Below, in pieces: positions 21,694 through 35,347 of a DNA stretch of 64,000 nt. Numbering within the stretch: position 1 is the first letter of the stretch; every line of letters starts with the position of its first letter. Source of the stretch: Venturia oleaginea. Taxonomy: Eukaryota > Ascomycota > Dothideomycetes > Venturiales > Venturiaceae. The DNA lies in the NCBI GenBank assembly GCA_013176395.1, contig JABMLP010000002.1:558001-622000 (forward strand), in the 5' to 3' direction. The notes under the pieces were generated by a model, which was given only the letters and a program-made list of their open reading frames with translations, did not search any database and had not been told where the DNA came from. Made by a program: the position numbers and the translations under genes.

Positions 21694-24444
21694 ATGCGGA
21701 TGCGATCTGTCTCCCCCGCCGCTTCCGAGAACGAATTCGATATCGCCAATGCCCTCTTCGGTGGTAGCGACGCGGAAAGCGACAGCGAAAAGAAGGATGG
21801 CCGCTTCAAAGAGAACAAGGATCGCATAGTTAAGAGACAGACAAAAGAGATACTGGGCGGTTTCGACAGCGGAGATTCAGATGATGACATCTTCATTGCC
21901 GGCGAGCAGCAGAAGGCGAACAGGAAAAATGAGAATCTCAAAGGAAGGACGGTGAAAAAAGGTGGAGGATTTCAGGCCATGGGATTACACAATACACTTC
22001 TCAAGGCCATCACGAGAAAAGGTTTCACTGTGCCTACGCCGATCCAAAGAAAAGCCGTTCCTCTGATACTTGACAAACAGGATGTTGTGGGAATGGCTAG
22101 GACTGGGTCTGGAAAGACTGCGGCATTCGTCATTCCTATGATTCAGCTGTTGAAGACGCATAGCGCAAAGGTCGGAGCAAGAGCTGCCATCATGTCACCG
22201 TCGAGAGAATTGGCATTGCAGACGTTGAAAGTCGTCAAGGAGCTTGGAAAGGGCACAGACTTGCGGACTGTCTTACTCGTTGGTGGTGACAGTCTCGAGG
22301 AGCAGTTCAAGGCCATGACCTCAAATCCGGACATCATAATTGCTACCCCCGGGCGATTCATGCATTTGAAAGTTGAAATGCAATTGGACTTGTCTTCGGT
22401 GCAGTATGTCGTGTTCGACGAAGCTGATCGATTGTTTGAGATGGGTTTCGCGCCACAGCTTCATGAAATTCTACATGGTCTTCCAACTTCTCGCCAGACG
22501 CTGTTATTTTCTGCCACCTTGCCAAAATCGCTTGTCGAATTCGCCCGAGCAGGTCTGCAGGAACCAAAACTTGTTCGACTCGACGCAGAACAGAAGATCT
22601 CTCCCGATCTCGAGAATGCCTTCTTTGTTGTCAAAAGTGCCGACAAGGAGGGCGCTCTCTTCCACATCATTCAAGACGTCATTGGAATCCCCACAGGAGC
22701 GCCCGTCCAGAAAGTCACGGAACCAGAAACTACCAACCCGAAGAAGCGCAAGAGACCAGCGAAAGTCGATGCCAACACGGAAGCTCCGACTGCGCATTCC
22801 ACCATTATCTTCACGGCCACCAAACATCATGTTGAATATCTATCGTCCCTCCTCCGCGCATCAGGCTATGCAGTGTCGTACGCCTACGGCTCTCTGGACC
22901 AGACGGCGCGCGCTATGAACGTGGACGATTTCCGTCAAGGAAAGACTAATATATTGGTCGTCACAGATGTGGCTGGTCGTGGTATCGATTTGCCGATCCT
23001 TTCCAATGTCATCAACTACGACTTCCCCTCGCAGCCAAAAATCTTCATTCATCGTGTGGGTAGAACGGCGCGTGCAGGAAGGAAAGGGTGGAGCTACAAC
23101 ATCTGTCGCGACGTGGACGTGCCCTACATGCTTGATCTACAGCTTTTCCTCAGTCGGAGGTTGATCTTGGGCAGGAAAGAAAAAGACGATGTGAGTTTTT
23201 CAGAAGACTTTGTCGTTGGCACTTTGCCAAGGGAAAAGGTTGAGCGCAGTATTGAGTGGATCAACAAGTTGCTCGAAGAGGATGCGGATTTGGCTGCACT
23301 ACAATCTGTTGCTGGAAAGGGTGAAAAACTCTACAACAGAACGCGTAGTTCAGCCTCCAGCGAAAGCGCCAAACGAGCAAAGGTGGTACTTACGACACCT
23401 GGCGTAACTGAGCTGAGTCTGCTATTTGACGAAGGAGAAGATAACACCACCTACAACGCACGAGAAGACATGCTAGCACGAATCCGAGGCTTCAGACCCC
23501 AAGAAACGATATTTGAAATAGGCAGGCGAGGCACAGGTAACGAAACAGCCGACCTTGTACGCAATCTTCGCGAAAAGATGGAGCCAAGACGTGTCAAAGC
23601 GCAAGACAAATCTTCTCAGCTGCAGGAGGCTGTTCTTCCCCAAAGAAAACAGATCTCCGAAGACGACGATGAGTCCGATGGTGATGCATCCGAGGGGCTT
23701 GACAACGCAGACATGGACTCTGCTTCTGAGACGGAGCTTGAGGTTACATTTTCTCAGCCTTCGGAGAAAGGAGGCAAAGGCAATAAAAGCAACTCGTGGG
23801 AGGACTCGGAACATTTCATCTCGTATACGCCGCGTACCTCCGATTTTGTGCAGGAGAGGGGGTACGGTGTACATTCTGGCACCAACACCAATTCCGGCAC
23901 GAAAGCAGATTTCTTGGTGGAAGCGAGGACAGCGACGATGGATTTGGCGAACGACGAGTCGCGTGGGTTTGCCGAGCCGGCGAGAGCGAAGGGCATGCGG
24001 TGGGATAAGAAGAATAAGAAATACGTTGCGCGTGCTAACGATGAGGATGGTTCTAAAGGTACCAAATACGTCGTTGGTGAGTCTGGACAGAAGATCCATG
24101 CTTCCTTCCGTAGTGGGCGGTTCGATGCGTGGAGAAAGTCTAACAAGATTGATCGAATGCCGAGGGTTGGTGAGACGGAGGCGCCCGGGGCCAAGCATGC
24201 GGTTAGTAGTGGGAAGAGTTATAGGCATAAGGCTGATAGGGCGCCGAAGGAGGCGGATCGGTTCAGAGATGATTATCATGAGAGGAAGAAGAGGGTTAGT
24301 GAGGCTAGGGAGAAGAGAGTTGGGAAGTTCAAGGATGGGAATGGGAAGAGTGAGTTGAGGGGTGTGGATGATGTGAGGAAGGAGAGGAAGTTGAAGGAGC
24401 GGAGGAAGGAGAAGAATGCTCGCCCGTCTAAGAAGAGGAAGTAG
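21694..24444 (+). CDS. DBP10: DEAD-box RNA helicase of 60S ribosome assembly (DBP10/DDX54)
   Basis: Single exon, 916 aa from the ATG at 21694 (MRMRSVSP). The frame is open further upstream, but that part lies in the promoter of RFA2 and does not look like protein. Dbp10 acts in the nucleolus on pre-60S particles. Motifs: a Q-motif region ([14 protein letters not shown]), motif I ARTGSGKT at about 134, [14 protein letters not shown] at about 242, SATLPKS at about 273, and [10 protein letters not shown] in the second domain. A 30-residue Lys/Pro-rich insert ([12 protein letters not shown]) lies between the domains. The C terminus contains the DBP10-specific region ([29 protein letters not shown]) and ends in a basic [13 protein letters not shown] tail, a probable nucleolar signal. 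Size and layout match the family. Confidence 0.96.
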   Translation: MRMRSVSPAASENEFDIANALFGGSDAESDSEKKDGRFKENKDRIVKRQTKEILGGFDSGDSDDDIFIAGEQQKANRKNENLKGRTVKKGGGFQAMGLHNTLLKAITRKGFTVPTPIQRKAVPLILDKQDVVGMARTGSGKTAAFVIPMIQLLKTHSAKVGARAAIMSPSRELALQTLKVVKELGKGTDLRTVLLVGGDSLEEQFKAMTSNPDIIIATPGRFMHLKVEMQLDLSSVQYVVFDEADRLFEMGFAPQLHEILHGLPTSRQTLLFSATLPKSLVEFARAGLQEPKLVRLDAEQKISPDLENAFFVVKSADKEGALFHIIQDVIGIPTGAPVQKVTEPETTNPKKRKRPAKVDANTEAPTAHSTIIFTATKHHVEYLSSLLRASGYAVSYAYGSLDQTARAMNVDDFRQGKTNILVVTDVAGRGIDLPILSNVINYDFPSQPKIFIHRVGRTARAGRKGWSYNICRDVDVPYMLDLQLFLSRRLILGRKEKDDVSFSEDFVVGTLPREKVERSIEWINKLLEEDADLAALQSVAGKGEKLYNRTRSSASSESAKRAKVVLTTPGVTELSLLFDEGEDNTTYNAREDMLARIRGFRPQETIFEIGRRGTGNETADLVRNLREKMEPRRVKAQDKSSQLQEAVLPQRKQISEDDDESDGDASEGLDNADMDSASETELEVTFSQPSEKGGKGNKSNSWEDSEHFISYTPRTSDFVQERGYGVHSGTNTNSGTKADFLVEARTATMDLANDESRGFAEPARAKGMRWDKKNKKYVARANDEDGSKGTKYVVGESGQKIHASFRSGRFDAWRKSNKIDRMPRVGETEAPGAKHAVSSGKSYRHKADRAPKEADRFRDDYHERKKRVSEAREKRVGKFKDGNGKSELRGVDDVRKERKLKERRKEKNARPSKKRK

Positions 24445-27400
24445 ATTTGTTGGTTGCAAGGTTCTCTTGTAATTTTTAGTCGAAGTCGCTATCTCGATCA
24501 AATATTTCATTTCGGGTTCCTTGCATGTGGAAGGATGCTGTGGGTGGTGTTGCAAGCGGATCATTGTAGCTTACTGTTTACGAATGAATAACGAGTCAAC
24601 GTTTAACAGAGTTCGGACTCATCTACTATTCTAATAAACTTTCTACATCCGGCGGGTCTCGTCGCATTTCCAAAAGATTGCAATTGTTCACACATACAGT
24701 CCTATCGAGATAATCGTTCCAATCACCGAATCCAATTTCCCAATTTCCGCAAAAGTCGCACAATCGATGTCCTCAAAATCCAAAATTAATCTCAACATTG
24801 ATGAAATCTGATGATCACTATTTTCTTCGAAGCCGGTATGATGGTTGTCAGTATCGTTACCAGATCGTATTTGATGGGATGGGGTATATAGCATAGTCCT
24901 TGTGCGGACCCAGAAACCAGTGGTTGGGTACATAAAGACGATATCTCGATAACCCCGAGATAGCGTCGATAATTCCAACGGAGAAGGAGAGGGAAATGGC
25001 ACCGAAGAGTAGGTAGTTATCCATCTGGGAATAAGACGAGTCGTTGCTAAAGTTTGAGTTGTAAGTTGTGAGGCTTATATTCCTTACGTTTCCTCTATGC
25101 TGGGTTGAAGAAAAATAAGGCTTTATGGATAGGTAAGTTTTATTGAGGGAATGGGCGGATGGATGGTGTATTTACAAAGTGGGAGGGTTAGAGTCCTTCC
25201 TCGAGGCTGAGTGAGATTCATGGATTGTGTATTTCTACTCTTCATCAAGTTACCGTAGAGAGATACTTAGCCTCGTCTCTGCGGATCTTGTGTATTAATT
25301 GGATGAATGGTGGAGATATCTCGCGGCGCTGGTACTCATCTTTTCTTCAGTTCAAGGAATGAACGAAGAACAGATGGCGGGTAAATTTTGATGGAGGGAG
25401 TTGGTGAAGTAGAGGGATAATTAATTGGATTGGGTGACTTCAGGAATTGGACTGTTTTGGGTGTGTATCTGATTGAAAGACACGAGTCTGTAGCGTATGG
25501 AGAGGCTGAGTTGATATTTCTAGTATAATAGCTGCAGGCTATGGGGCTAGTTTCTGCATGGCGATTGCAGGTCAACCCGATGTATGTGTTCTGATCTCTT
25601 TTGGAAGATGTAAGGCTACAGGATTTGCTACGGAGTATCTCCCCTTGATCCTTCTTAAGTAGACACTGAACGGAGTCATGCTCACCGGCATCGAGATTGC
25701 ATACGTGATTTGTGATGAGGAATTGGTCATGGGACGAAATGACAACTTTATGATTTACCTGCATCTTTGCTGCAGAAGTGGAGATTCGATTTTTCTAGTT
25801 TGCTCTCCTCTCATCCATATGATGACTCTTTTATTGTTGAATCATCCACACCGATAGTTTTTTCTCCCATTGTATCATTGAAGTTGAAGGATACTGCGGT
25901 ATATTCCACAAGCACCACAATCGAGAAATGGACAAACTTCACAGGTGGATAGTCGAACGAAAACGAGGAGAACAATTCAGGGGTGCAATTCTCGAACAAG
26001 TACACCGAGCAAGGGCGACCAAGTGAAGATGCTGATGAGGGTATGGAGAAGGAAAGGGCTGACAAATACAAAGATAACGCACTTGACGGCGAAGCAGAGT
26101 ACGGCATTTCCCGTGAGTGGGGGTTAGATGAAGAGGTTTTACAGGTGGACCTCGAGGTCATGAATGCAGCATTTTCAGCAGGCGAACGAAAAATAGCCAG
26201 CGATTGAGCATGATGAGGCGTCACTCGGTTGGACGTTTTGCACGGAGGGTGCAACGATTTTATGTTCTCTGCCTCCTCTTGTATCGATTGAGGACTGGCC
26301 CTTTTCCCTCTTTGAGTACCAAGCCAGCCGATCCGACGCGACGAGAGAAAGGCTAAAAGGAGAGAGTCCGACAGGTGAAAGGGTGGAGATTTCTAAAGAG
26401 TCTAGTGATAAAAGCAGTCACATCAGGCAGACATGAAACCATTGCGGCGAGTGAGCGTGGGATGAATGAGCATTCGAGTATCTGGAGAGTTTAAGATGAC
26501 GAATCAAATCATTTGGCCTATACCGTTCTGTGGATTGGGGTAACCGAGTCCTCATGATGTATCCATGGTTGAGAAATCCTCTTCCCTAGCCTCTTGTACT
26601 TCGACTTTGGCATTCATGATCGATAAGTTTGTTGCCTTGTCTATTGTCTCATTAGCAAGTGAAGATAGTTCTTTTGAATTCCCATTCGGAGAAGACTGCG
26701 AGGGTGCCATGAGTGGCTTTGCAGATGAAATCATCGAACGAGTCTCGATAAGCCTCCAGCCATTGAAGGAAAGAGTCAGCTAACTAGAAAGGGCTCCAGT
26801 CTCTAATGGACGGCTCGATGGGAAAAAGCTCCTCTTTCCCCGATTTCCTGCATCAATCAACTGTTTAACTCCTCGCCGCCAGATGGAATCTCCTCTTCAC
26901 GGCGGAGAAAGCTACGATAGAAGCCACAAGTGACAGGCCAGCGAAGTGATTTCACAGCCAGCTTATTAACCGAGAAGAGACGAGCAAATGAGAGAACCGA
27001 ATGCAAGTCTCGAACGAGTATCAAGCCGTCCAATAGGCGAATGAAGAAAAGAGAGCTGACGAATGGAAATATGCAAGCGGGTGGAAAAAAAAGGGATCTC
27101 TGCATACATATCAACCCAATAAATGTGGGGGATGCAGGAAAGTTCCTATCCTCCTAGTCTCCTATCATCCCAGGCCCCATGACAACAGCTCCTGCATTCT
27201 GGCGTGCTGAATGATTGGTCGAGCAATTCTTTCTTCTAACCGTCATGCATGCATTTTGACGGGCCTCTTTGATGCGTTTTGATAGGTCGCTTATGCCCGA
27301 GTAGTCAGAATGGAGGCCTGATGGTTGTTTCAAGGGGCATGTCAAACCCAGTGGGAGAGCCCTGTCAAATTCTATAAGCAGAGACCTTGTCGATTGTTGT

Positions 27401-30400
27401 TAGAGCATGAACATGTGTTCGCCAAGTGCCGTCCGGTGATGCGGAAATATTTTACAGTTGGGATATTTAATACTTTGTAATGTGGGGGACTTACAAGCAG
27501 AGAATTGCGAGAGGCACGGTCCTGCATCGTATGGTAATGAAATGTATGTGTTGTTCGTTCGACTGCTGTATCTTCTTGTGAGGTTGATTTGCCGACCAAG
27601 ATCAGATATCGTAAACCTGTGCCACCACACCGAGGTTCACTACGGATATATCGTTCCTGTCGATTGGTATTCCTGTATCAGCTCTTGATTCGGAGGTAAT
27701 CATACATTCATGATCCGACTTTTTGGACAGAAGAAAAGTTCGACCTGCATCGTCGCTGGACCCGCCATTTTGTCGCAAGGCTACATGGTACGTACATGGA
27801 AAATACAAGTACGCCCCATGATCCGTCTTACTGGTTGCATGAAGACACCTCACATCCCGCGGTCACAACGTGCTTACAGCTGTTAAGCGCTTGTCGCCGG
27901 TGATGAGGGGGCTAAGGCCTGCATGTTGGTGCAGCTTTGGTGCTTTGCGAGACACACTTGTGCACGTCGACTCAGCGAAGTTGTGGATATGTATGTACCT
28001 GCTAGCTGCTGAAGTAACCCATGAGGTTGTTCAACTATTTGCAGGGCCGTCTTCCGTCACCTGACATTGCCGACGATGACAGATTTTTCGATCGATTTAC
28101 ATTCGATAGACAGACGGTGCAGTGATGTCGACGACAGCTGTCAGTATTTTAGTACCTCGTACGTACCCAAAGAAATGAGCTGCTATACTGGAAATGGATA
28201 TGGAAATTTGAATCGTGCTTTTGTCGAGTAATGCCTCATCTAGGGAGCGCCACAATGTTGAAAGACAGGGTGGTTGCAGAAACAGTCTAGTCGAGTTTGC
28301 AGGATACCTGCCAAAGTGGGAATTCTCCAATGGGAAGAATTGAGTATTTAATAAATCCGATAGACGCACAAGGGGCTCACTAATCTGCTTCGAGGAGATG
28401 TGCATTGATAGATGAATATAAGACACGCGCAGACAGACGACTATTGATGATAGTGCATAGGCAAACCACGACAGTGCTAAATTCTACATAGCAGAAACTC
28501 GGGCCCAGGCTCTCCGTCCTAATTTGTGCTATATAGACAGATCTCATCGTAAAAATTGGATCTGGGGGGCTGACTGCGGCAGATGGACAAGTATCGATTG
28601 CTATTGCCCGTGAACCGTTTTGGGAATCAGAGAAAGTAGGGTTCGAACGGTTGATAAACAACGCCAAGGCGCAGCGTATGGGATCCTCCATGCAGGCGAC
28701 GCCTGTCGCGAAACGCTCAATGTGCAAAACCAGCGCTGAACCCACCGAGTGGGCGAGTTGAACAATCTTTACCTGGTGCTGGTGCTGGTGCTGTTATCTT
28801 GGTATTAGTCACCTCCCTCCTCGCCAGCAAAAAGACCCGCTGTTCCCTCAGCATCTCGGCAAATTGACGCGCATCTGCAGGTCTCGCGAGGGTCAGGCCA
28901 ATGTCGGTTGGCCATTTTCTCGTCTATGGCCATAAGCGACCATGGTGAAGAGAGGCAGGCGTGGTAACCCATTTCCGCGCCGTGTGGGCGTGCATGTAAA
29001 AATACAGAGCCAGGATACTTTGGCTTCTCTGCATGGAGTCTCCGTGCTAAACCGGGTTGTGGGAGCGGACGTTGGATGGTGGACTGCAGGTCAAGGTTAT
29101 GCAAGGAGCGACCCTGGAGATGTTGGAGAACGCCATGTGCTGTGGCTCCAAGGCGCTTCAAACGCGTCGTATCGGCCGTCAGGATTTGAGCTTCTGTTGC
29201 GACCGGCGGCAGAAAAGCCTGATGCTGGCACAGTCATAATCCACGTCAATGCCGCTCAATTCTCCGCTTCCTTGGGATCGTTACAGATGCCTTGTAAATG
29301 CCCGCCGTGTTGACGGCAGGCGTCCCAAACTGGTATTGTCAGGAATAGTAGACCTAACCGTGGAGGGGGTACATTCCGGGACGGGACATCCTCTCACCAG
29401 TGGGATAGCTCCTTCGGCCCGTTGCACGAATGGGAGCTTCCATCGAACAACGATTGTGGAAACGCCCTGGACTTTTTGTCATTCTTCCGCCGTGGGACCC
29501 TACGTCGTTGCGGTAAAGTGCTGCGTGTATTACTCGACAATCCCCACGATCTGGAGCTAAGTCGACGAGTTCGAGCACACGGGTCACGGCATGAAATGTG
29601 CAAGTATCCGAAGATGAACGACATTGAAACACCAGTTCTGCTGAACACGAGCACAAGACTCGGCGTCCTGCCGATACTTGGTGACGATGTTTTGGAAAGA
29701 CCCTGCGATTACTCAAATTAAGGGATCCCCTGAGGAGACATGCCGTGCATGGGGGTGCCAGTCGGAAAATAAACAAGAGTCCGTGTCTCCACTACCCGTC
29801 TCCCACACAGCAGGATTTACATATGTGGCGCAGGCAATTAATGCTCGCCAAGTGCACCATCAAGATCAGCATCTAAACTTTTATCCTCGTCCTGGACTGT
29901 GCGAGGGGAAGCTACTCCGACGACACGATATTCATGCCGAGAACAGATTGAAGCTTGCAACCCCCATTCAGGATAAGATGCGAGCACGAGGCGACCACAG
30001 AATCTGACCGAGTGCTAAATCGAGTACCACGGGTTCGTGTCAAGCCTCCATTGCCGCATCTGGACTCGGAATCTACAGACTAACGCCCTTCGGAGCTTAT
30101 TGTGAATCCCTGACGGCTTCAACCACGGTACAGATGTCACCGTCGGTACAAAGGGCCACAGGATGCGCAGAACAAGATCTTCACCACAATCATTCCGCAT
30201 CGCACTCTAGTCTCGTGAAATGTACAAACCTGGCCTTCTATGATTATCTTGGTTCAAGCCACGATTGAATCGATTCGACGCAATCCAGTCGATTCGAGCA
30301 TATTGATAATGCCTAGTTTCATCCTTGTGCGCATTGGATTCGCTTCCACTCATTCTTACCGATTACAAGTAACAAGCTCAAGTTATTGAAAGGAGATCGA

Positions 30401-32289
30401 TCGATGCAGTGGAGGCTAGGCTGCATTAAGCGCCCGGCCTGTCATGCACGTCAGGTTATGTTGGAATCGATGAGACGGTCATGCGCTGCAGAGAGTACGA
30501 TAGATGCGAAGGAGTTGTTACAACCATCGTCGTCTTACCGACGCCATCTTGTGGAATCAGTGCTGCTCTGCGGTAACTCGTAGGAGGGGAGGTTTGTGCA
30601 TGATCTTGTTTCCTTCAATGTAGTCTCTCTTGCGTCAGATGTAGACGGGCACCAATGCTCCATTGGCAGATCAAAACGGCCAAAAGGAGCCAACAAAGGT
30701 GCAGAAAATGCGTAACGGGAAAGAGGAGACGGAGCAAAAGTCAGCGGTCGATGTGAGAGATGGCGAATGATTTCATATTCCTTCGTGGTACCAGGAATTG
30801 GTGTTTTATCTCTCCACAGCCACACTTCGGCAAGGCCGTCGCATAGCATGCAGATCGTAGTCGTTCTTCGGGCCTGCTACGCGCAGCACGTCTGTCTGTT
30901 TCCCACCAAACGTTGAATCCGGCAATAGCAGTTCGGCAAAAGCAAGCACCGCAATTGACAGGTCGGCACCTGGAAGCGAGTCCATGTGCGGAGAGGCAGC
31001 GCGCTGATGGAGTCCCCAATCCAAAGGCTCGACGGGCTGACAGCGTTGCCTGTCAGACGCAGCCACATTTGCAATCTCATGTTATCCTTGCGGTATTTTA
31101 ACCTTATTCGTCTCGCTCGGGTCGTGGAACTCATCTGAACTGGAGGGCCCAAAGCACATTCCTCTGAAGCGGCATGCTTTGATTGGTACCCTCCTCCGCC
31201 GTAACAGCCTATCGAACGAGGCCTGGGAGCTTCTCAGCTTTGCATTGACAAGGCATTGACAGGGCTTCCGCGAGAAACAGGCTAGCCACGCACCGCGAAC
31301 TGTTCGTCCCATGGAAGTTGCTTGCGTGCGTCGTTTCGTTGCAGAGGGTGAAAGAAAGATACAGGAAAGAGGCTTTCTTCCGTGCTGACAGGACAGGACC
31401 CAGCTCCCGAGCAAGCCATCTCAATCCATGCGTCTTGTGGCTTTGGCCTTGCTTGCCTTGATACTCTTCCTCCCTATTCCCCTCCACTCTCCATCCACTA
31501 ACCGTAAATATCACTATTACTCCCAATCGTTATATTGATGAGCGAACCCCATTCCGCCGCCGCGCTCTGATAACCCCTAGAGCCATTCCTCCCATGCCAC
31601 ACACCCGTTATGCTTGTTTGTGGCCCATGCCCTGGCTGTCTTCTGCGACCTGACCTGCAGCCTCCAACCTCAGCCATGAGGGATGAGAGATCTTGCTAAC
31701 GTACATGCTCCCGCATATGGTCTTACGCCTTTCTTTTTATCACCTACTGGCTCCCCAGCTGCAGGAAATCCGCCTTCCCGCTTCTACATCTTGTCGTTTG
31801 CTAATTGGCCTCGAGTCCTCGACGCCCCACCATTTGACTGGTACCAGAGGTACAAGTGTGATAATCTCTGCTCCGTACTCGACGGCGAAACTCATCGGTA
31901 CCCTCACACGCCGTAAACCTATTACGGGCTATGCCATGTTTCGGCTGGACCAAACTTCGAAATAAAGGTACCCTAAACCTTACATTCCTGCCTCGTCTCT
32001 TTCCTCTGGCCACCCGCAGGATAGCTCCATGCATATCCCGTGGCATCAGACTCGTGGACTAAACTCCTTGTTCCTGGCGTGCAGACCGTTAACGAAGCCC
32101 AGGGTCTATTAAGCCTCATCTGCTCGGTTGTTGTTCAGGCAAGACTGGTACGTTTACTCTCTTGCATTCTCTCCTCTCAACACAAAAACTTGAAAGACGT
32201 TTTACCAATTCTTTACCTTCAGCCCGGACTTCTAACTGGGTCTTGAGACTTTACAAACCTCCTAAGACCGACAACCACAACACGCCGAC
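24445..32289. other. 7.8-kb stretch with no supportable gene
   Basis: Many frames of 60-150 codons occur on both strands, usually overlapping on opposite strands, and none shows a family motif or a convincing splice extension. Two are slightly protein-like: minus 24688-25002 and plus 25767-26207 (interrupted by TAG at 25950-25952). I also see a ctggtg repeat near 28773-28795. The stretch probably includes a long promoter and leader of the transcription factor gene at 32290. No tRNA or transposon end was recognised. Confidence 0.45.
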
Positions 32290-34330
32290 ATGTGTATTTT
32301 CGACGAGACGATAAATCCAACACTCTCCAACTCGTCGAGTTGGCGACAGCGGAGGCCAGATTTAGTACTGGTCCAGTCTCCAGCAAAGTGGTCCTCCCCA
32401 GCCTACCGGGACCGAGCATATCCATCTCCTCCCATGTCAGGATCTCCAACTTCACCAGGAAGGTCGACGACACACTATACCGACGGCAGGTCTGCTGGAC
32501 CCTTCAACTTTACTGCTGGAGCGTCAGCGAGTGCACTAGGAAGCCGGACTCCTCGCACGAGCATGGAAGGTCCAGTAGGATACCAATCGCATCACCAACA
32601 GCACTATGGACAGTACCGACCCCCATATCCAGAGCAGCAACGATATGAGATTCAGCCGAGAGTGCTTGCTACTCACCCAGTTTTGGCGCCTCATTACCAG
32701 ACAGGCTACTCGCAGGCTCAACAGCTGCAAGGTCCATTACCTCTGGTGTCCACCTCGAGGAGTCAAGTCCCTGGAATGGCCACTTTCCAAGGACCAACAT
32801 CACTAGGCGGAGCATCGAACCCGCGAATCACTCGAACATCAAGAAGGGCGAAGGCTCACGTTGCAAGAGCTTGCCAGAACTGCAAAAAGGCCCATCTGAG
32901 CTGCGACGAGGCTCGGCCTTGCGCTCGCTGCGTTTCATCTGGCAAACAGGTGAATCCTGCTGGCTTTGCTTGTCAATCTTATCACTAACTCGGTCTAGGC
33001 AACTTGTATAGATGTGGAACACAAGAAACGAGGTCGTCCACGACTAAGAGACGACCGCGACCAGCGTCTGGAACAAGCGGCGGCGGTTGCCGTAGCGGCT
33101 GCAGTGGCTACAGCGCAACACGCCCAAAAACCCAGCGACCTTGCTCAGTTCGGTCGTGTCCATAGCCATCTGCGTGGTGATGCTGTTCGCGTTCTGCGGT
33201 CCCAGGCTTCAGGCAGTGAGGGTGTGCAGGGAGAGGCGCAAGGGCAGATTCCTCATCCCATCACGGATCCTCGATACCAGCAACACTATCCAACAGGGCC
33301 TGAATCTTATAGAAATACCGAACCACCAATGACCGCATTTCTCAACATGGACTTGCGCATTCTGAAGGCCAGCAATGAGCTCAGAAGTCTGTTTGCTGAC
33401 GGCGGTGATATTCGAGGCCGTCCATTATCTGATTTCATTGGACCGCAGCATCAGCGGGCATTGCAGCGTATTCAGAGTGATCTGCGCGACGAGAGAATAA
33501 GTCGGGAACCGACTTTCTTACCAGGAATTTTCCCGGAGCAGCAAGAGCAGGAATCAGTGGCCGGTATGGACGTGGAGGCTGCGGAGTCAGTTAGCCAAGG
33601 ATACAGCGAGCGACGCGATACTTTCTCATTCAGGATGGCGAGCGGGCGAACAGAGCATCTTCACGTCCGACTTCGTCTCGCGAAGACAAGGACTTTCTTC
33701 GCTACCTTGATCCTTCAGCGCCAGCAGATGCAACCGCAACCTATCCCTCAGCAGAGCCCTTATGGAAGACCAGGAGGTTATCTTCCGATACCACAACCTA
33801 GCCCTACTCAAATGGGTTTCCAACAGCATAGACCTCCGTCACCTTACAATCCTAACAACTCTGCACCTGGATCTCCATTCTCAACTCTGCACACCGCCCT
33901 GATCACAACTCTTCCTCCTCCTCCTTCTCATTCCACGTCATACACTTTTGCACCATCACATGCTCGCGCCGATCAAGCACTCCTTTCCACCCGGCACCCA
34001 ACTTCAACAGCGGCTGGAATGTATCCACCTCCACCACCAGCTTTGTCACGTCCACCTTCGACTCTCTCAAATTCTCGTCCCAACACCGCTCATGAGCGAC
34101 AGCGTCCAGCATCTCTGGGTAATCTGCAGCTCCCTCCTATCATCAGCAGTGCCCCTACGACACCAATGACAAGCGACTTCTTTCATTATCAACTGATGGG
34201 CTCATCCAGCGAACCTAGACGTCAGTCTCCTCTGCGGCGATCCCCAGAATATCGACCAAGCTCTGATGACGACGAAGAAGACCAACGCAAACGACGACGT
34301 CTCGATATCACACAAATAATCGAGAGCTAG
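32290..34330 (+). CDS. Zn2Cys6 transcription factor with PAS-like domain
   Basis: Read as join(32290..32949, 32999..34330), 663 aa. The single intron has a GTGAAT donor and TAG acceptor. The GAL4-type cluster begins RACQNCKKAHLSCDEARPC at about residue 193 and continues with CARC. The last Cys (ATCIDV) comes just after the splice, so the intron splits the zinc cluster and supports the model. A KKRGRPRLRDD AT-hook-like patch follows directly. Residues about 330-470 look like a PAS fold (AFLNMDLRILKASNELRSLF, then FSFRMASGRTEHLHVRLRL). The rest is Pro/Ser/Gln-rich, ending in a DDDEEDQRKRRRLD nuclear signal. Such proteins regulate carbon or stress genes; I cannot name this one. The N-terminal 30 residues may change if an upstream intron exists. 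Confidence 0.88.
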
Positions 34331-34816
34331 ACGGATACAGAACTGCACATTTTGCCCACGACAACCAGATACGAAAGCTACGCATTCCCTCCTCTTCAAC
34401 TTAATAAATTTAATCGATAATACACACATAGCAACATTCTGTACATATACCCGTCCATCCTCTGCTAGAAGAGGGTGGGAGCGTACATTTTACCTCACTT
34501 ATATGATAATCCCCTCGTTAATATTTTTCGGTTCTCGTTTTTTCGTCGAACTTCGAAGATACCATGTTATTATATTCTCAATATTCACTAGCATCTATAC
34601 ATCTGGGTTTTGGCATTTACACAAGGGGGAAAATTTCCTGTTACGATAGGCATGCATGTATAAAAAGAAAGGTATCTTACACTGTGGGAGGTCAGCACTG
34701 TTGATGATTAACTGAGGTTTCGGAGATGGAAAGGAGGAAAGGAGATGTGTATACTACCTGCATATTGATTTGGCGTTTTTTTTGCTCTTCATACTCTTCA
34801 AAAGAGATAGATGTTG

Positions 34817-34858
34817 GGGGGGTCGGGGGGGGGGGGGGGGGGTCGGGGGGGGAGGGTT
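34817..34858. repeat. Poly-G tracts
   Basis: Three G runs, the central one about 19 nt, interrupted by TC. On the plus strand they could fold as a G-quadruplex. Run lengths should be treated as uncertain because such tracts are hard to sequence. Confidence 0.9.
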
Positions 34859-35321
34859 AGATGGATGCATGTTGGGTCCCAATCGGAGACGGAGACGGAG
34901 AACCAGAACTGGTCATCGTGAGATAACTGAAGATACCCATTTGTGAGTTTATGGCATCGGAAATTTTACTCTCTTTCTTGCTTCTCTTCTTTCCCTTCGC
35001 TATTTTTGTCCTTTTTGTGATGATTGTTTGGATGTCGTGACGGTTGGGTTGGGTGAGAGGGGAGTGCATGAAAGGAGAAGCAAGCTGATGAGGAGGGAAA
35101 ACAGTGTCAAAGGGGATGGAGACCTGACTCTCGAGGCAGTGAAGAAAAAGAAAGGAGGTAGGAGCTACAGGCATACCTCTGGAACATAGACAGTATATCA
35201 TATTACATATACAAGCAAAAAAAGAAAATCCTCGTACACTGGCATATCATAACATGTGAGGTACAACAAACAACGCTCAAAGCAAAACATGTCGCAAACG
35301 AATACCCCGAAATAGATACAA

Positions 35322-35347
35322 CCCCCCCCCCCGAAAAAAAAAAAAAA
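35322..35347. repeat. Poly-C then poly-A tract
   Basis: Eleven C residues, one G, then fourteen A residues on the plus strand. It is a simple sequence with no other content. Confidence 0.9.

Noticed and set aside
22504..24564. Long antisense frames over DBP10, one of 363 codons
   Set aside because: They lie wholly or mostly inside the DBP10 coding region on the other strand and are Leu/Arg/Ile-rich shadows.
24688..25002. 104-codon minus-strand frame downstream of DBP10
   Set aside because: It has coding-like composition in parts but no recognised family, no clear promoter and no splice partners; too weak to call.
25336..25764. 142-codon minus-strand frame with several cysteines
   Set aside because: No signal peptide, no family resemblance, no splice extension, and the C-terminal part is low complexity.
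25767..26207. Two plus-strand frames in one register, separated by a single TAG
   Set aside because: The content is mildly protein-like, but an antisense frame of 147 codons covers the same DNA and no motif or homologous family was recognised.
28636..28660. GGTTCGAAC word resembling a tRNA B box
   Set aside because: No A box, cloverleaf or acceptor stem could be built around it on either strand.
28805..29776. Overlapping GC-rich frames on both strands
   Set aside because: Both strands stay open because of base composition; neither shows motifs, and their residue content is typical of shadows.
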